From Nitrospirales bacterium (lineage in GTDB: Bacteria > Nitrospirota > Nitrospiria > Nitrospirales > UBA8639): a stretch of 64,000 nt of DNA. The stretch lies in contig JAJDBQ010000182.1 of NCBI GenBank assembly GCA_029261255.1, positions 32,056 through 96,055 on the forward strand. Direction: 5' to 3'. The notes beneath the pieces were generated by a model. The model was given only the letters and a program-made list of their open reading frames with translations. It was not told the DNA's origin and made no database searches. The position numbers and the translations under genes are program-made. Position 1 is the stretch's first letter, and each line of letters starts with the position of its first letter. This document shows, piece after piece, positions 8,960-17,302 of the stretch.

Positions 8960-10391
8960 AGAACCACGATCCGATCGCGGCTAAGGCAAGAAACCAGTGC
9001 AAGAAACCCAAAGCAGCACAGATCAACACGACCACGGAAAAGTCTCGATTCGCGACTTTACCGAGCATAAAATCGATTTTTGTACGTTCACGGTCAGTTA
9101 ACGGATTCGAGTCACGTGAACGAGAACGCAACTGCCGAGCAGTGTTTACTAATAATAATGACGCAACATTTGCCAACATGGCAGATGCACCCAGCACCAA
9201 TGGCAAATTTGTTTGCTCCCACGGGCCCTGAAGGTAAGCTCCACATGCTATTCCGGCAAAAATGGCGATATGCACGACATTGTCTGCCCAAATATCCAAC
9301 TCCTGGCCGAATTTTGACTCGGAGTACGTGAGCCTTGCGACTTCGCCATCACAGCAATCAATGATAACCGACAATTGAAAAAGGAAAGCCCCAATCAGAG
9401 CAAACTGCCACGAGCCGGGGATAAAAAATCCTGCTGCAAGTAAGCCCACGACCATGGACAGCACAGTAATCGCATTGGGTGACCATCGTAATTTCAGAAA
9501 CAGTCGAGTCAGAATGCCAGAACATTTTCGATTGACGTAGCGATCAACAAATCCATCTAACCCACCCTTCAAAGTCTGCAGCGAACGGACCAACGTTTGT
9601 TCGGCCAGCTTTGGCCCCTGAGGTCCGCGAACATCTCGAAACCAATGCGTCTCGCCGGGTATCGCCATGACCGTCCCTTCAACCGCAGCCTGTTCCAAGG
9701 CTAAACGTAAGGGATTCGTTCCACTGGCATGCAGCACACCCGATATCCCCAATAATCGACCTGGCAACACCATCAGATCGCCAACGATTGGTAAACACGA
9801 TGCTTCGTGATTGCTGCCGTGTGAAGTCATTTCTATCGTGGCAGCCACTGGGGGATCTCGAAACATGACAGAAGAGGCGGAGTTGCCTTCCAGGCCTTCA
9901 GGCCTCACCACCACGCTAGGGTTACCGACATGATAACCCTCCGTAGAATAACCGACGACAACAACCGCTTTACCTTGTCCACCCTCGTGTCTTAATTGTT
10001 GTACCAGTGAAGGAGAAAATACAGTATGGCAACCCACGACCATACATGACCCATTGACTTCATCGGCCAGCGTTTCCCACGTTTCAGAATCATGCGGAGG
10101 AAATTCGCGCACCGGCAGCCATCGGACGGCAGCCTGCAACCGGCTGTCTTGTTGTAATAAATTTCGAAGGGCTGCTTCCTCTTTGCCAGCTAAGACCCAA
10201 ATTTGAGAGATACCACCGCGTTGTAAAGTGAGTACAGCTCGTTGAAAAAGAGTCATCCCGCCAACACGCGTCAATGGACTGGGCATAACCTGCTCAGAAT
10301 CCATGTAGTCAGAAGCGAAGACGCCTGCAGATGTCAGCAGAATGGCTGTATCAACAGCGTCGGTTGTCTCTTGTTTGAGAATTCCATCCAT
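8907..10391 (-). CDS. Nucleotidyltransferase-like domain fused to CDP-alcohol phosphatidyltransferase
   Basis: A 494-residue two-domain protein. The C-terminal half is a CDP-alcohol phosphotransferase: the full signature D-x2-D-G-x2-A-R-x8-G-x3-D-x3-D is present at residues 345-370 (DCCDGEVARLT...FGQELDIWAD), within several helices. The N-terminal part (about 15-260) has the fold pattern of a MobA-like nucleotidyltransferase (PLTRVGGMTLFQRAV), but the usual glycine-rich GxGxR loop with a following Lys is replaced by SAGVFASDYM, so it may be inactive. In this operon the likely reaction is transfer of a CMP-activated head group, probably aminoethylphosphonate, to a lipid alcohol. Substrate is inferred from the neighbours. 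Confidence 0.85.
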   Translation of the reverse strand: MDGILKQETTDAVDTAILLTSAGVFASDYMDSEQVMPSPLTRVGGMTLFQRAVLTLQRGGISQIWVLAGKEEAALRNLLQQDSRLQAAVRWLPVREFPPHDSETWETLADEVNGSCMVVGCHTVFSPSLVQQLRHEGGQGKAVVVVGYSTEGYHVGNPSVVVRPEGLEGNSASSVMFRDPPVAATIEMTSHGSNHEASCLPIVGDLMVLPGRLLGISGVLHASGTNPLRLALEQAAVEGTVMAIPGETHWFRDVRGPQGPKLAEQTLVRSLQTLKGGLDGFVDRYVNRKCSGILTRLFLKLRWSPNAITVLSMVVGLLAAGFFIPGSWQFALIGAFLFQLSVIIDCCDGEVARLTYSESKFGQELDIWADNVVHIAIFAGIACGAYLQGPWEQTNLPLVLGASAMLANVASLLLVNTARQLRSRSRDSNPLTDRERTKIDFMLGKVANRDFSVVVLICAALGFLHWFLALAAIGSWFFVTSMAWLLRRNLISRA

Positions 10392-10404
10392 AGCTAGATC
10401 ACGT

Positions 10405-11163
10405 TCATGTCACGGGAATATTTGAAGGCCTCTGCTCGATGGCCTTGATCGCCGATACAATCTTCAATTCGCCTCTTTTCACATCTTCAGGGAAGTCTAT
10501 TTCGATCCAGGGTAGTCCCCCAATTTTTTCATAACCGACCCGCACATCCTGAAAAAAAGTCGTGAGCGCATCCTCATATTCCATATCCAACTTATCAGCC
10601 TCAATACATGCCTGAACAGCATTCAGCAAAGATGGAACATCTTGCTTTTGCACCTTCAAAAACCCCACGCCTTCACCAGTTTCTTCGTAATCGGCCGGAA
10701 GTACCTTGCTCAAAGAAAGCACACGACCATCTTGCGCTGCGACCATACATTCTTCAGTTTCTTGTCTCACCGTTTCATCCATCAACAATGCCGAAGGCTG
10801 AGAAGACTGCAACAAACGAGTTAAAATCTCTGAGGCATACAACACATCGGCATCCATCAGCACAACATCATCATTCATTTCATCTCGTGCCGCCCATAGT
10901 GAGGTAATACTTCCTCGAACAAATTTCTCGTTCACGATATATGTAATAGGACAGGTTGAAGCTTCTGCATGCATCGCCTCACGAATCGCATCTTGTGCAA
11001 AACCCACGACCAACACAATTTCAGACACACCCAACCGATTCAAGCATTCCACATGACGTGACAAGAGAGTCCGCCCTCCAATCGTCACCAAACATTTAGG
11101 CTTCCCACCTGTGACAGCTTGCAAGCGCCGCCCTACACCCGCGGCGAAAATAATGGCCTTCAC
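10405..11163 (-). CDS. Sugar/phosphonate nucleotidyltransferase, PntC/LicC-like
   Basis: A 252-residue nucleotidyltransferase with the intact N-terminal signature AAGVGRRL followed by GKPKCL (residues 7-25) and a metal-binding acidic motif DADVL near residue 99. This subfamily includes CTP:phosphocholine and CTP:2-aminoethylphosphonate cytidylyltransferases. Its start overlaps the stop of the transaminase gene by four bases (ATGA), so the two are translationally coupled. Together with the transaminase upstream and the CDP-alcohol phosphotransferase downstream, the most economical role is making CMP-2-aminoethylphosphonate. Specificity cannot be read from the sequence alone. Confidence 0.82.
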   Translation of the reverse strand: MKAIIFAAGVGRRLQAVTGGKPKCLVTIGGRTLLSRHVECLNRLGVSEIVLVVGFAQDAIREAMHAEASTCPITYIVNEKFVRGSITSLWAARDEMNDDVVLMDADVLYASEILTRLLQSSQPSALLMDETVRQETEECMVAAQDGRVLSLSKVLPADYEETGEGVGFLKVQKQDVPSLLNAVQACIEADKLDMEYEDALTTFFQDVRVGYEKIGGLPWIEIDFPEDVKRGELKIVSAIKAIEQRPSNIPVT

Positions 11164-12248
11164 GCTCGAATCTTCTTCAGTGTTGATTGAAAGGCATCGA
11201 GAAATCCTTCAATATTCTCGTTCGTCAAAACACCGATATTGGCTACTCGAAAAATCTTGTTCTCTAAGGGGCCTTGGCCAGCATAGATAACGTAGCCCGC
11301 ATCCTTCAACTCATCATGAAGCTGGGGATAGGCAACCCCCTCAGGCAAATTGAACGCGGTCAATGTGTTCCCTTGTGCCTCTGGCGGTAAGACCGCTTGA
11401 ATACCCATGGCTTGCATACGCGTTCGAATCGTGGACGCATAGCCTCGAAAGCGCTTGATACGATTCTCAACACCTTCCTCTAACAGTTCATCCAGAGCTT
11501 CACGAAAGGCATAATATACTTGCACGGCTGGAGTAAAAGGGATCGTCCCTCGCTCCTGCTCTTCATAGTAATTCGCTAAACTTAGATACATGGAGCGTTT
11601 GGGATGTTTCATCACCTGCTGCATAAAACCCTTCCGAACCAACACGAACGCCAGCCCGGGAAACCCTTGGATACATTTCTGTGCAGCCCCGGCCACCAAA
11701 TACATCTTCGCTCCACCAATATCGACAGCCTCCCCGCCCAAACCACTCACTGAATCCAACATAAACACGCGGTTCTTACTATCCACCATTTCCGCTATTT
11801 CTTTGACGGGGTTGATAAAACCTAGTGTCGTTTCGTGATGCACCATGGCTACGGTATACACCTCAGGATGTTGGATCATCGCGAGCTCGATCATCTTGAT
11901 GTCCGGTGCCACACCCCAATCATATTTCATATCGGGAACACCAATACGATGCATTTTGATCATGGCCGACAAACGATCTCCATACACACCATTGGTAATC
12001 ACCATCGCCCGCTTCCCTATCGGCAGACTGGATAATAGCGCCGCTTCGACCGCTGCGGTCCCAGAACCCGTCAGTATGATTGCCGTATACTCGTCTTCCT
12101 CCCCAGGAACAAATGCCTTGAGCAATCTCTGGCGAATATCGTTGAGCAATTCCGAACATTCTGATTCCCGATGACAAATATCCGGCTGGATCAAAGCCTG
12201 TCGCACGCGATCAGACACATTCACCGGACCGGGGTTTAATAAGATCAT
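11160..12248 (-). CDS. Class V aminotransferase, 2-aminoethylphosphonate:pyruvate transaminase-like
   Basis: PLP-dependent aminotransferase of 362 residues in the PhnW / alanine-glyoxylate group. Visible: N-terminal LLNPGPVNVS, the GSGTAAVEAAL loop (61-71), the cofactor Asp in MLDSVSGLGGE (D165), and the Schiff-base lysine in GAAQKCIQGFPG (K191). In reverse of its catabolic direction it would aminate phosphonoacetaldehyde to 2-aminoethylphosphonate, the product expected from the decarboxylase genes upstream. If the decarboxylase really acts on sulfopyruvate, the product would be taurine instead; the cytidylyltransferase next door favours the phosphonate. Confidence 0.85.
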   Translation of the reverse strand: MILLNPGPVNVSDRVRQALIQPDICHRESECSELLNDIRQRLLKAFVPGEEDEYTAIILTGSGTAAVEAALLSSLPIGKRAMVITNGVYGDRLSAMIKMHRIGVPDMKYDWGVAPDIKMIELAMIQHPEVYTVAMVHHETTLGFINPVKEIAEMVDSKNRVFMLDSVSGLGGEAVDIGGAKMYLVAGAAQKCIQGFPGLAFVLVRKGFMQQVMKHPKRSMYLSLANYYEEQERGTIPFTPAVQVYYAFREALDELLEEGVENRIKRFRGYASTIRTRMQAMGIQAVLPPEAQGNTLTAFNLPEGVAYPQLHDELKDAGYVIYAGQGPLENKIFRVANIGVLTNENIEGFLDAFQSTLKKIRA

Positions 12249-12293
12249 CTATTCAATTCCTTTATGGTCAGCATTCCAAATACACGTGGTTGA

Positions 12294-12875
12294 TTAGGAT
12301 ACGCTCTGCTTAAATCGCTTCGTCAATTCCTGTGGAGCTAAGGCAATGCGATCCGCCTCTTCCAATTGTTCGTTCACTTTGATCAAGAGAAAACTTGGTC
12401 CGGAATCGGCAAGCATCGCCTTAAACTCATACACAATGTCTTCTTTTTCCCATACACGCTCGACATTCATATAGCCCGCGGCTCTTGCGACTTTATCCAA
12501 TCCCACCATGCGTGAGTACGTGGGTTGGTTGCCTGTCGTCCCATACACTTCATTATCAAAGACCACGTGAATCAAATTCTTCGGCTGCAACGCCCCAATC
12601 GTGGCCAAGGTCCCTAAACTCATCAGCACATTTCCATCTCCATCAAACACTACCACCGTTTTCTCTGGCTGCGCTAAAGCCAAGCCTAATCCGATCCCAG
12701 CCGTGGCCCCCATCGACCCGATCATATAAAAATTCTGATCACGATCTCGGAGCTTGCAGGCCTCACGCGAAGGAAACCCATTACAGACAATAAGAGGCTG
12801 ATCAGTTAGCAGTTCAAAAATGGCGGCCATGGCTTGCGCCCGACTCTGCATCACACCTTCTTCAGGACCAATCAT
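12294..12875 (-). CDS. Phosphonopyruvate (or sulfopyruvate) decarboxylase, TPP-binding subunit
   Basis: C-terminal half of a thiamine-diphosphate decarboxylase encoded as a separate 193-residue subunit. The cofactor motif begins at GDG (residues 79-81) and ends at N108 in FDNEVYGTTG; MGATAGIGLGLALAQ precedes it. Its partner is the 165-residue gene upstream. Phosphonopyruvate decarboxylase is usually one chain of about 380 residues, whereas archaeal sulfopyruvate decarboxylase is split like this (ComD/ComE), so both substrates must be considered. Neighbouring cytidylyltransferase and CDP-alcohol transferase genes tip the balance to phosphonopyruvate. Confidence 0.83.
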   Translation of the reverse strand: MIGPEEGVMQSRAQAMAAIFELLTDQPLIVCNGFPSREACKLRDRDQNFYMIGSMGATAGIGLGLALAQPEKTVVVFDGDGNVLMSLGTLATIGALQPKNLIHVVFDNEVYGTTGNQPTYSRMVGLDKVARAAGYMNVERVWEKEDIVYEFKAMLADSGPSFLLIKVNEQLEEADRIALAPQELTKRFKQSVS

Positions 12876-12893
12876 GCGAGCTCCGCTCTAATA

Positions 12894-13005
12894 AGGGAAA
12901 AGGGAGAAGTAAGAAGTGGGAAGTAAATAGCAAAAGTCCATCGGTTATTTACACTCGTTCCTTGTCCGTTCGTTCTTCTCACTTCTTACTTCTCCCTTTT
13001 TCCCT
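12894..13005. repeat. Long inverted repeat between the two decarboxylase subunit genes
   Basis: Arms of about 30 bases at 12894-12923 and 12975-13005 are near-perfect reverse complements (core AGAAGTAAGAAGTG and CACTTCTTACTTCT), separated by about 51 bases. It fills the only sizeable gap inside the operon and starts five bases after the stop of the upstream subunit gene. It could fold into a long mRNA hairpin that tunes expression or protects the upstream message, or be a remnant of a small mobile repeat. Confidence 0.8.
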
Positions 13006-13010
13006 AACTT

Positions 13011-13508
13011 TCAAGGTTGCACCGTTTTCACGATGCCCTTTTTCAAGAGCAAGGCCACGGGAATACGTTGTTCCATAAATGTTTTGGCGGTCCATTGCAG
13101 ATCTTCAGTCATTGTCTCAGCAGTGAGTGTTCGGTGGGGAATTTTGATGGTATCCAGTAGCGTGGTCATCGTTTCGCCCATCACTAAATGCTCGGGTGCA
13201 TCCTTCCCTTCAAACCCTCGCCAAGAAACCAGCAAAAGACACGGGATTTGATAAATCAAATTCAGTGATTCCAACACATTCAGCGCATTCCCTAGACCAG
13301 AATTCTGCATGAGAACAGCTGGAACTTTTCCACCGAAATAGGCACCGGCTGCCATGGCCACCGCTTCATCTTCACGAACCGCAGGTGTATAGATCCGTTC
13401 TTCCGTTAAATGCGCAATAATCCCACCAAGAATGGTATCCGGCACTCCCGTAAAGAAGTCGAATCCGATATCTTGAAGACCTTTGACAAAATCGTCAGCT
13501 TCTAACAT
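13011..13508 (-). CDS. Phosphonopyruvate (or sulfopyruvate) decarboxylase, PYR-domain subunit
   Basis: N-terminal half of the split thiamine-diphosphate decarboxylase, 165 residues. FDFFTGVPDTILG matches the family start and REDEAVAMAAGAYFGGK (residues 45-61) carries the conserved Glu (probably E46) that activates the cofactor. MQNSGLGNALNVLESL is also typical. First gene of the operon. It removes CO2 from phosphonopyruvate to pull the unfavourable PEP mutase reaction forward; no PEP mutase is encoded in this window, so that enzyme must be elsewhere, or the substrate is different. Confidence 0.83.
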   Translation of the reverse strand: MLEADDFVKGLQDIGFDFFTGVPDTILGGIIAHLTEERIYTPAVREDEAVAMAAGAYFGGKVPAVLMQNSGLGNALNVLESLNLIYQIPCLLLVSWRGFEGKDAPEHLVMGETMTTLLDTIKIPHRTLTAETMTEDLQWTAKTFMEQRIPVALLLKKGIVKTVQP

Positions 13509-13800
13509 GGCAATATATTCAGCAAATCACACAATCCTATTATTCGCCCACATGAAAATAAGGGACCTATTCCACAAAATATATCAGGAAAACCTACCTA
13601 CATGAATGATCAGATAAATAACACCGGCACACGCAGATCAACAACACGTGCAGAACAAGACAGGGATTATAGCCCCCGATAAGGGCATTCTCAAGAAAAC
13701 CACCTGAGTAAGTTGCGGGAAAAATTCAGAAAAGAGTAGACTAGCCTTTTTGCTGTGCAGATTCGCTTGGCTTCACCCTAATGAGAGACGTGACATTAGA

Positions 13801-14202
13801 ATGAAAACCACAAAACGGTCATCGAAATCGACGTATACTGAAGAGCATGCCCAGAGCGGTCTGACGGCCAAACTCCCTCGATTGGAAACCTGGCCTAACC
13901 AATATTCAGGATATGTCATTACCATTGAAATTCCAGAATATACCGCGATCTGTCCCAAGACCGGCTTACCCGATTTTGGCATCATCAACCTGACGTATGT
14001 ACCCGACAAACATTGCCTCGAGCTCAAATCACTCAAAGTCTATATGCACGGCTACCGAAATCTTGGCATTTTCTACGAAAATGCCGTGAACAAAATTTTG
14101 GAGGATATCGTCAAGGCCTGCAAGCCTGTTTCAGCGACTGTCATCGGTGAATTTACCGCCCGCGGTGGTCTGAGCAGCACCATCGAAGCATCCTACCCTT
14201 AA
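13801..14202 (+). CDS. queF: NADPH-dependent 7-cyano-7-deazaguanine reductase QueF
   Basis: Reduces preQ0 to preQ1 in queuosine biosynthesis. The single-domain form: catalytic Cys in YTAICPKTGLPDFG (C51 from the ATG at 13801), the substrate motif ELKSLKVYMHGYRNLGIFYE and the conserved FTARGG near the end. An upstream in-frame ATG at 13750 would add 17 residues of poor character; the ATG at 13801 (MKTTKRSS) fits the family length of about 130-150. It stands alone. I saw no preQ1 riboswitch upstream. Confidence 0.93.
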   Translation: MKTTKRSSKSTYTEEHAQSGLTAKLPRLETWPNQYSGYVITIEIPEYTAICPKTGLPDFGIINLTYVPDKHCLELKSLKVYMHGYRNLGIFYENAVNKILEDIVKACKPVSATVIGEFTARGGLSSTIEASYP

Positions 14203-14503
14203 CAAATCCTCCAATCATAGACATGGCTAGACACAAGTAGAACGACCGCTTACTTGGTTAAATTCAAGAACCCCACACGGACTGACGTCAATAAAGTCTG
14301 TTTCAAGTGCCGGTTCTTCACGACTGCCGCCTATCATTCAAAAGTTTTCATCCAACATCACACATAGGCTCGCCGTGATAGACAACAAAATCGCCGAAGG
14401 CGGTTTAGCCTGACAGCTATCTATTAAAAAGGTATGTCAAACAGAAGGGGAAAGATGCGACAAGGATTGATGACGTAAGGAAGACTTCACTTATTAAATA
14501 ACT

Positions 14504-14707
14504 CTATGATTTACCCACAAAATCTCCATTCTGGGAGGAATTCGTGTTTGATGATTGATCTGCAAGATGCATTTGCTCAGCGCCATCACAACCGGGGCCA
14601 CACAACCACTTGAACCGTTTCGTTTGAAAAATACGATAGCCGCAGCGTGAACACACAGTGGAACGTGTGGCGGGTTTCTGGGAATATTGAGTGAGCTTTA
14701 AGTTCAT
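14504..14707 (-). CDS. Small zinc-ribbon-like hypothetical protein
   Basis: From the ATG at 14707 the frame gives 67 residues with a metal-binding pattern: STVCSRCGYRIFQ, then WLCGPGCDG, i.e. two Cys pairs about 15 residues apart. GAGG stands six bases before this ATG. The frame is open further upstream (to 14956), but that extension has no protein character. Not recognised; the zinc-ribbon reading is from cysteine spacing only. Confidence 0.5.
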   Translation of the reverse strand: MNLKLTQYSQKPATRSTVCSRCGYRIFQTKRFKWLCGPGCDGAEQMHLADQSSNTNSSQNGDFVGKS

Positions 14708-15339
14708 GACCAACCTCGACCTGCTAGAGAATTTTGATCTCCTTGTTAAAATAGGGAAATATCGTGAGCTCGTAAATAGTTGAAAGGAGGGATAAAACGT
14801 TAAAGGCTTAGTATCCTGATCGTTTCCACCCAGCTTCATTGGCAAAGATTCTTCCTCGCCTACTCGCACAAAATCGCTTCGGTTGCTTAGTCGCCACATT
14901 TCCGTAAGACCCCTATTCACAGATCGTTGACCTTCGCCTTCTGCAACCACAGCCATGGCATCATGAAAACCGCCAAAAGATTACTGCTTGCCACAGCATC
15001 GATTAGGTCCTATGAAGAATAGCTAGGATTTCATTCACTAGGATACGCTCACTAAATCGAATACGGAGAGCACAGTGATGAGCAAACGTTATTGTTATCA
15101 AAGTGAGGGAGAGAAGCCATCGATCAGCTTAGGATGGTAGGCCATCATCCTATGTGCAACTCTCTTCTGGTTATGGGAATAAGTCCTATGCTAGACAAAC
15201 ACGTACACTGAACAATCATCCGTCAGGGGTCAGACTCGAATAAATTAAACACGACTCTTCACATCAAGCCATTTGATGTCGGAAAATTTGAAAGGAAATC
15301 ATATCTGATCTTATCGTCCACTGTTCGTCTCATCGCAGA
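14708..15339. other. Intergenic region, no gene recognised
   Basis: About 630 bp without a convincing gene, RNA or repeat. The left 250 bp is an open extension of the small zinc-ribbon frame but looks non-coding. The neighbouring gap at 14203-14503 holds only a short hairpin near 14389-14402 (CGCC/GGCG arms followed by GTTT), a weak terminator candidate for queF. Confidence 0.4.
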
Positions 15340-16455
15340 TTACTGATCAAAGAATTCTTTGATCGTTTCAGCAACATACGTTAACTGCCCAGAGGACAGT
15401 TCAGGATAAATAGGAAGAGACAAAACTTCTTGGGCAGCCTGTTCAGCGAAGGGGAAATCTCCTTTGTGATATCCCAACGTCTCGTAACATTCCTGAAGAT
15501 GGAGTGGGACGGGGTAATAAATACGATTGCCAATGCTCTTTTCCGTCAAATACGCACTCAGGTCATCTCGCTTGGGGGTCCGGATCGTGAATTGATTGTA
15601 GACATGCGTGTTCCCATCCGCCACAACCGGAAGAGTCACGTGATCAGTCAAACCATGTTCGTGAAAAAGTTGTCGATAAGACTCCGCATTATTCTGCCGT
15701 TTCGTGGTCCAGTCGTCTAAGTACTGGAATTTTATTTGCAAAACTGCAGCCTGCAAGGCATCTAATCGGCTATTCATCCCAATCAGATGATGATGATACT
15801 CCGAGCGACTGCCATGCACCCGCATGAGTCGTAACCGTTCAGCTGCTTGAGAGTTATTTGTCGTGATTAAGCCACCGTCTCCAAATGCACCTAAGTTTTT
15901 TGATGGAAAAAAACTCAAACAGCCTGTGTGCCCCAGAGCCCCGGCTTTCGTACCATTTTGCATAGCCCCAATCGCTTGGCAGGCATCCTCTATCACTGGG
16001 ATGCCATGTCTAGCAGCCACGGTATTGATCGCGTCCATATCTGCGCATTGACCAAAGAGATGTACCGGCAGAATCGCTTTCGTGTGCGATGTGATTTTTT
16101 GAGCTAACTGTGTCGCGTCAAGATTAAAGGTATCAGCACAGATATCCACAAATACTGGACGCGCGTGCAATCGACTCATGACGCCAGTTGTCGCAAAAAA
16201 GGTAAATGGCACCGTGAGCACTTCGTCTCCGGGCTGAATATCGAGTTCCATCAGGGACAGGAGAAGTGCATCACTTCCTGACGCCACTCCTATGGCATGC
16301 TCAACACCGAGGAATGTGGCTATGGTGCGCTCAAATTGTTCAACGTGAGGGCCAAGAATAAAACTTTGTTGAACACAAACCTCTTCAATCACCTGCATGA
16401 GTTCTGGCTGAATACGCTGAAATTGTGTTTTTAGATCAAGTAAAGGGACATTCAC
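15340..16455 (-). CDS. DegT/DnrJ/EryC1/StrS-family sugar aminotransferase
   Basis: PLP-dependent aminotransferase of 371 residues that aminates keto-sugars for surface polysaccharides. Visible: VPLLDLKTQFQ start, IGVASGSDALLLSL cofactor loop, VIEDACQAIGA with the cofactor Asp, and the Schiff-base lysine in FFPSKNLGAFGDGG. It most resembles the WbpE/FdtB-like group. It stands alone, away from any sugar-nucleotide cluster, which is unusual for the family, so the substrate is unknown. Confidence 0.9.
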   Translation of the reverse strand: MNVPLLDLKTQFQRIQPELMQVIEEVCVQQSFILGPHVEQFERTIATFLGVEHAIGVASGSDALLLSLMELDIQPGDEVLTVPFTFFATTGVMSRLHARPVFVDICADTFNLDATQLAQKITSHTKAILPVHLFGQCADMDAINTVAARHGIPVIEDACQAIGAMQNGTKAGALGHTGCLSFFPSKNLGAFGDGGLITTNNSQAAERLRLMRVHGSRSEYHHHLIGMNSRLDALQAAVLQIKFQYLDDWTTKRQNNAESYRQLFHEHGLTDHVTLPVVADGNTHVYNQFTIRTPKRDDLSAYLTEKSIGNRIYYPVPLHLQECYETLGYHKGDFPFAEQAAQEVLSLPIYPELSSGQLTYVAETIKEFFDQ

Positions 16456-16600
16456 AGAAAAAAAACTCCATCAAAGAGTGAGCAGATATGAAGAAACAAC
16501 CCGTTTGCACGCCAGAACTCTCTTGCAGGGGCTGTTGAGTCATTCTCAAAGATAGCTCGCAAATGCTCCAGGAAATAATATTGTCAGCAGCTGAAGAGAA

Positions 16601-16772
16601 TGGTCAAAAAGTTCACCCAGCAAGGCCATAGCTCTTTTGACGCGTGGAGCGTTCTTCCAGTACGTGAGCACAGCAAAATAGCGACCTGCCTGCACGAAGC
16701 CGCTTCGGCAGGCATGGAACCGATAGCCTGTCAGCCGTAGCTTTGGCGAAGGCTGGTGGATTTTTGCAACAT
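16601..16772. repeat. Dispersed Nitrospira-type repeat, interrupted by a palindromic repeat
   Basis: The left part (16601-16684: GTTCACCCAGCAAGGCC..., GCGTGGAGCGTTC...) matches the repeat at 43662-43780 (GTTCGCCCAGCAAGGCC...). The end of that repeat, a run ending TTTTTGCAACA, resumes at about 16757. Between them lies a different unit with two strong hairpins: one with arms TGCCTGC/GCAGGCA and an inner CGAAG/CTTCG, and one with arms CAGCC/GGCTG. The latter resembles the palindrome beside tRNA-Ser at 26574. It reads as one repeat inserted in another. Confidence 0.7.
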
Positions 16773-16854
16773 TCCCTTGCACAAAACCTACCGAAAGACA
16801 GCGCAACCTTACCAACTACCAGTCTCGATTGCTATAGATTTCCCTCATGCTCGT

Positions 16855-17292
16855 CTATGTCCCAGAAGATGGCAACAGGGTTAATATCGCCCAATAGCGA
16901 AACGCTTTCCCTAAACCAATAAACAGTAATGCGCCAAACCAGGAAACCCGCAACCATCCAGCCGCCACACACAATGGATCGCCCAATATGGGAACCCATG
17001 ATAAGAGGAGAATTGGGCTCCCCCACTGTCTCACACGGTCGACGGCTCGACGATGTGCCGCCTTTGATAAGGTCGTCAGCGGATACCGCAACGCGATGAT
17101 CCAACCCAACCCCCATGAACTCATGCCACCTAACGTATTGCCAACCGTCGCCACAGCCAAGAGATTCGAATATGGCACGTCGCCATGTGTAGCAAGAGCA
17201 ACTAACAGCACCTCTGAACTACCGGGCAAAATAGTTGAAGAGAGAAACGCACTAAAAAATAGCCCTAGCAGTGAATAATCTTCTCCCGTCAT
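16855..17292 (-). CDS. YqaA-family (DedA/VTT-like) inner membrane protein
   Basis: A 145-residue membrane protein with the YqaA pattern: SAFLSSTILPGSSEVLLVAL at the N-terminus, VGNTLGGMSSWGLGW in the middle, and VPILGDPLCVAAGWLRV toward the end. The family is related to DedA/VTT proteins thought to scramble or transport lipids; the exact role is unknown. It lies ten bases after the DUF2835 gene in the same direction, so the two are probably co-transcribed. Confidence 0.85.
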   Translation of the reverse strand: MTGEDYSLLGLFFSAFLSSTILPGSSEVLLVALATHGDVPYSNLLAVATVGNTLGGMSSWGLGWIIALRYPLTTLSKAAHRRAVDRVRQWGSPILLLSWVPILGDPLCVAAGWLRVSWFGALLFIGLGKAFRYWAILTLLPSSGT

Positions 17293-17302
17293 CCTAATTT
17301 TC

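Noticed and set aside
14708..14956. N-terminal extension of the zinc-ribbon protein to 150 residues
   Set aside because: The added part has no domain character, while an ATG with a good ribosome site lies at 14707.
16546..16815. 89-residue minus-strand frame
   Set aside because: It lies over the dispersed repeat; the apparent protein is a translation of repeat DNA.
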